A stretch of 64,000 bases of DNA, from NCBI RefSeq assembly GCF_002163625.1, contig NZ_CP020892.1:4712001-4776000 (forward strand), in the 5' to 3' direction. This stretch comes from Pseudomonas sp. M30-35. Its GTDB lineage: Bacteria > Pseudomonadota > Gammaproteobacteria > Pseudomonadales > Pseudomonadaceae. How positions within the stretch are numbered: position 1 is the stretch's first letter; the number at the start of each line of letters is the position of its first letter. The translations under genes and the position numbers were made by a program. Of the stretch, positions 61,969 to 64,000 are shown in pieces. The notes under the pieces were generated by a model. It made no database searches. It saw nothing but the letters and a program-made list of their open reading frames with translations, and was not told the DNA's origin.

Positions 61969-62877
61969 ATGTATACCCGCCTGTTGCAATCCCTCAACCG
62001 CCTGCACCCGCGCTGCTGGGACTTTATTCAGCTAACGCGTATGGACAAGCCAATCGGCATCTACTTGCTGCTCTGGCCAACCCTGTGGGCGCTGTGGGTC
62101 GCGGCTGAAGGCGTGCCGAGCCTGAAGAACCTGTTTATTTTCGTCCTTGGCGTCATATTGATGCGCGCCGCTGGCTGCGTGATTAATGACTACGCTGACC
62201 GCAACTTCGACGGCCACGTCAAGCGCACCAAACAACGGCCACTGGCGAGCGGCAAAATCAAACCGCGTGAGGCGCTGATCTTCTTTGCAGTGCTGGTCGC
62301 GCTGAGTTTTATTCTGGTGCTGTTTACCAACGCAGCCACCATCTGGCTGTCATTTGGCGGCGTCGCACTCGCGGCGTGCTACCCGTTTATGAAGCGCTAT
62401 ACCTTCTACCCGCAGGTGGTGCTGGGTGCAGCGTTTTCATGGGGTATGCCGATGGCATTCACCGCAGAAACCGGCAGCGTGCCCGCCGAAGCCTGGCTGC
62501 TGTATATCGCCAACCTGCTGTGGACGGTCGCTTATGACACCTACTACGCAATGGCTGATCGCGACGACGATTTAAAGATCGGAGTTAAATCGACCGCTAT
62601 TCTGTTTGGTGAGGCCGATCGCATCATCATCGTCACGCTGCAAGGCTTGGCTTTGCTGTGCTTGTTAATGGCAGCGGCACGCTTCGACCTTGGCATTTAT
62701 TTCCACCTGGGATTGCTGGGCGCGGCAGGCTGTTTTGCCTGGGAGTTCTGGAGTACCCGCGAGCGTGAACCCATGGCGTGCTTCAAGGCATTTCTGCACA
62801 ACCATTGGGCCGGGCTGGCAATTTTTATCGGGCTGGTTGCCGATTATGCGTTGCGCGCTGCGCCCGTGCCTGCTTGA
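61969..62877 (+). CDS. ubiA: 4-hydroxybenzoate polyprenyltransferase
   Basis: This 302-residue integral membrane enzyme attaches the polyprenyl tail to 4-hydroxybenzoate. The first Asp-rich motif is [20 protein letters not shown] (about 67-86) and the second is in [20 protein letters not shown]. About eight membrane segments are visible, starting [24 protein letters not shown] lies about ten bases before the ATG. The ubiC-ubiA pair is the usual operon. Confidence 0.97.
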   Translation: MYTRLLQSLNRLHPRCWDFIQLTRMDKPIGIYLLLWPTLWALWVAAEGVPSLKNLFIFVLGVILMRAAGCVINDYADRNFDGHVKRTKQRPLASGKIKPREALIFFAVLVALSFILVLFTNAATIWLSFGGVALAACYPFMKRYTFYPQVVLGAAFSWGMPMAFTAETGSVPAEAWLLYIANLLWTVAYDTYYAMADRDDDLKIGVKSTAILFGEADRIIIVTLQGLALLCLLMAAARFDLGIYFHLGLLGAAGCFAWEFWSTREREPMACFKAFLHNHWAGLAIFIGLVADYALRAAPVPA

Positions 62878-62923
62878 GTTAGGAGTGCTGTAAACGGCTG
62901 ATTTATCGGCGCGCTGCATTTAT

Positions 62924-62941
62924 CTGTCATATGACTGCAAT
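62924..62941 (+). promoter_or_regulatory. PHO box upstream of phoB
   Basis: CTGTCAT-ATGA-CTGCAAT has the two 7-base PhoB half sites with the correct 4-base AT-rich spacer, 53 bp before the phoB ATG. It fits autoregulation of phoB. Confidence 0.75.
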
Positions 62942-62994
62942 AATTCCGTTATCTAATGCAGCGCATAACAGTTGAACCTACCGAGGCCGTAATC

Positions 62995-63684
62995 ATGGTT
63001 GGCAAGAATATCCTGATCGTCGATGACGAAGCTCCGATCCGCGAAATGATTGCGGTCGCTCTGGAGATGGCGGGCTATGAATGCCTGGAAGCTGAAAATA
63101 CCCAGCAGGCCCATAGCATCATCGTTGACCGTAAACCTGATTTGATTTTGCTCGACTGGATGCTGCCTGGTACATCAGGTATCGAATTGGCGCGACGCCT
63201 GAAGCGGGACGAGATGACCGGGGATATTCCGATCATCATGCTCACCGCCAAAGGTGAAGAAGACAACAAGATCCAGGGCCTCGAAGTCGGCGCTGATGAC
63301 TACATCACCAAGCCGTTTTCGCCACGTGAACTGGTCGCACGCCTCAAAGCCGTGCTGCGCCGCGCAGGGCCAAGTGACAATGAAGGCCCGATCGAAATCG
63401 GCGGACTGTTACTTGATCCCGTTAGCCACCGTGTAACAATCGACGGTAAACCCGCAGAAATGGGGCCGACCGAATACCGTTTGCTACAGTTTTTCATGAC
63501 CCACCAAGAGCGCGCCTACACCCGTGGTCAGTTACTTGATCAAGTCTGGGGCGGCAACGTCTATGTTGAAGAACGCACGGTCGATGTACATATCCGCCGT
63601 TTGCGCAAAGCGCTGGGCGAGGTCTACGAAAATCTAGTACAAACCGTACGCGGCACCGGGTACCGTTTTTCCACCAAAAGCTAA
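62995..63684 (+). CDS. phoB: Phosphate response regulator PhoB
   Basis: This 229-residue OmpR-family regulator activates the Pho regulon when phosphate is low. The receiver (about 1-120) has [20 protein letters not shown], the phosphorylated Asp in [30 protein letters not shown] and the Lys in [15 protein letters not shown]. The winged-helix effector (about 130-228) has [20 protein letters not shown] and [17 protein letters not shown] lies eight bases before the chosen ATG; the frame is open 13 codons upstream. A PHO box lies upstream. phoR usually follows; here a MITE copy follows and phoR is not in the window. Confidence 0.96.
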   Translation: MVGKNILIVDDEAPIREMIAVALEMAGYECLEAENTQQAHSIIVDRKPDLILLDWMLPGTSGIELARRLKRDEMTGDIPIIMLTAKGEEDNKIQGLEVGADDYITKPFSPRELVARLKAVLRRAGPSDNEGPIEIGGLLLDPVSHRVTIDGKPAEMGPTEYRLLQFFMTHQERAYTRGQLLDQVWGGNVYVEERTVDVHIRRLRKALGEVYENLVQTVRGTGYRFSTKS

Positions 63685-63766
63685 ACTTGGCTGGATGGAT
63701 CAACCCACGTCGCCAATTAATGCCTGTTGGCGATAAGCGAAAGGATTGCTTGGCGGATGAGCACTA

Positions 63767-63980
63767 GGAACTCTCTGAAAAAGGTAGCGAGCGACGGTAG
63801 TACAAGGCGCAACGACCAGCGGGAGTAACAGCCAAAGGCTGGCCCGAAGGGCGAGCGCAAGCGAGTCAAAAAATGTGAGAAAGCGGCCGGGGTCGCGCTC
63901 GACTTTAGTTGGCCTAAATGAGCATTTTGAGCAGTTTTTTAACACGGTAATATCTAGCGCAGTAGTTTTTCAGAGGTTCC
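63767..63980. mobile_element. MITE-like repeat, copy 2
   Basis: This 214-bp element is about 90% identical to the copy at 3062-3275 and lies in the same orientation. Its right end is TTTTTCAGAGGTTCC; the left end GGAACTCTCTGAAAAA carries one extra base relative to copy 1. It is flanked by CTA at 63764-63766 and 63981-63983, so both junctions read CTAG when the element's terminal G is counted on the left; this fits a TA/CTAG-type target duplication. It begins 83 bp after the phoB stop; the intervening sequence and the last 20 bases of the window hold no gene. Confidence 0.8.
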
Positions 63981-64000
63981 CTAGGTGAATAGAAACTGGC

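Overview
The window is a stretch of core chromosome from a gammaproteobacterium that I place in the genus Pseudomonas. The gene order rep - xpt - cytochrome c5 - pauR - dadX - dadC - dadA - lrp - pauB - kauB - rpmG/rpmB - radC - coaBC - dut - algC - argB - pyrE - crc - rph - yicC - gmk - rpoZ - spoT - ridA - oxyR - recG - HU - rubredoxin system - glcGFEDC - ubiC - ubiA - phoB matches, as I remember it, the PA529x to PA536x region of P. aeruginosa. Base composition and codon use look even throughout. No prophage, CRISPR array, tRNA or rRNA was seen.

Layout. 1-8 kb: a chemoreceptor cut by the left edge, a LysR regulator beside a FAD amine/amino-acid oxidoreductase, a MATE exporter and a GGDEF-EAL protein. 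8-13 kb: Rep helicase, xanthine phosphoribosyltransferase and a large acetyl-CoA hydrolase/CoA-transferase. 13-26 kb: amine and D-amino-acid catabolism, with cytochrome c5, PauR, DadX, DadC-DadA, Lrp, PauB, a DJ-1 protein, a DUF1127 peptide, a MocR regulator, an MFS carrier, KauB and a cupin. 26-36 kb: ribosomal proteins L33 and L28, an ABC peptide-binding protein, RadC, CoaBC, Dut, a long AlgC, ArgB, a DUF4124 protein, PyrE and Crc. 36-48 kb: RNase PH, YicC, Gmk, RpoZ, SpoT, RidA, an epimerase-like protein, OxyR, RecG and a YbaK-HDOD protein. 48-52 kb: two poorly known proteins, HU, rubredoxin reductase and rubredoxin. 52-61.3 kb: a complete glycolate module (permease, malate synthase G, GlcGFED, divergent GlcC). 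61.3-64 kb: UbiC, UbiA and PhoB.

How the genes work together. The 13-25 kb block turns D-alanine and polyamine-derived amines into keto acids and carboxylates, with Lrp and PauR as local regulators. The 52-61 kb block imports glycolate, oxidises it to glyoxylate and condenses glyoxylate with acetyl-CoA to malate. Two identical-arm palindromes in the glcD-glcC gap are likely GlcC operators. The leaders of glcD and the permease gene carry A-rich motifs of the kind bound by Hfq/Crc, and crc itself lies in the window.

The one clear mobile signature is a pair of roughly 213-bp MITE-like repeats near the two ends of the window, in the same orientation and about 60.7 kb apart. One lies 26 bp before the FAD oxidoreductase start. 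The other lies just after phoB. I found no convincing new multi-gene system. The best leads are the MITE pair, the membrane/periplasmic N-terminal half of AlgC, the YbaK-HDOD protein, several strong unexplained palindromes, and the GlcC/Crc control signals.
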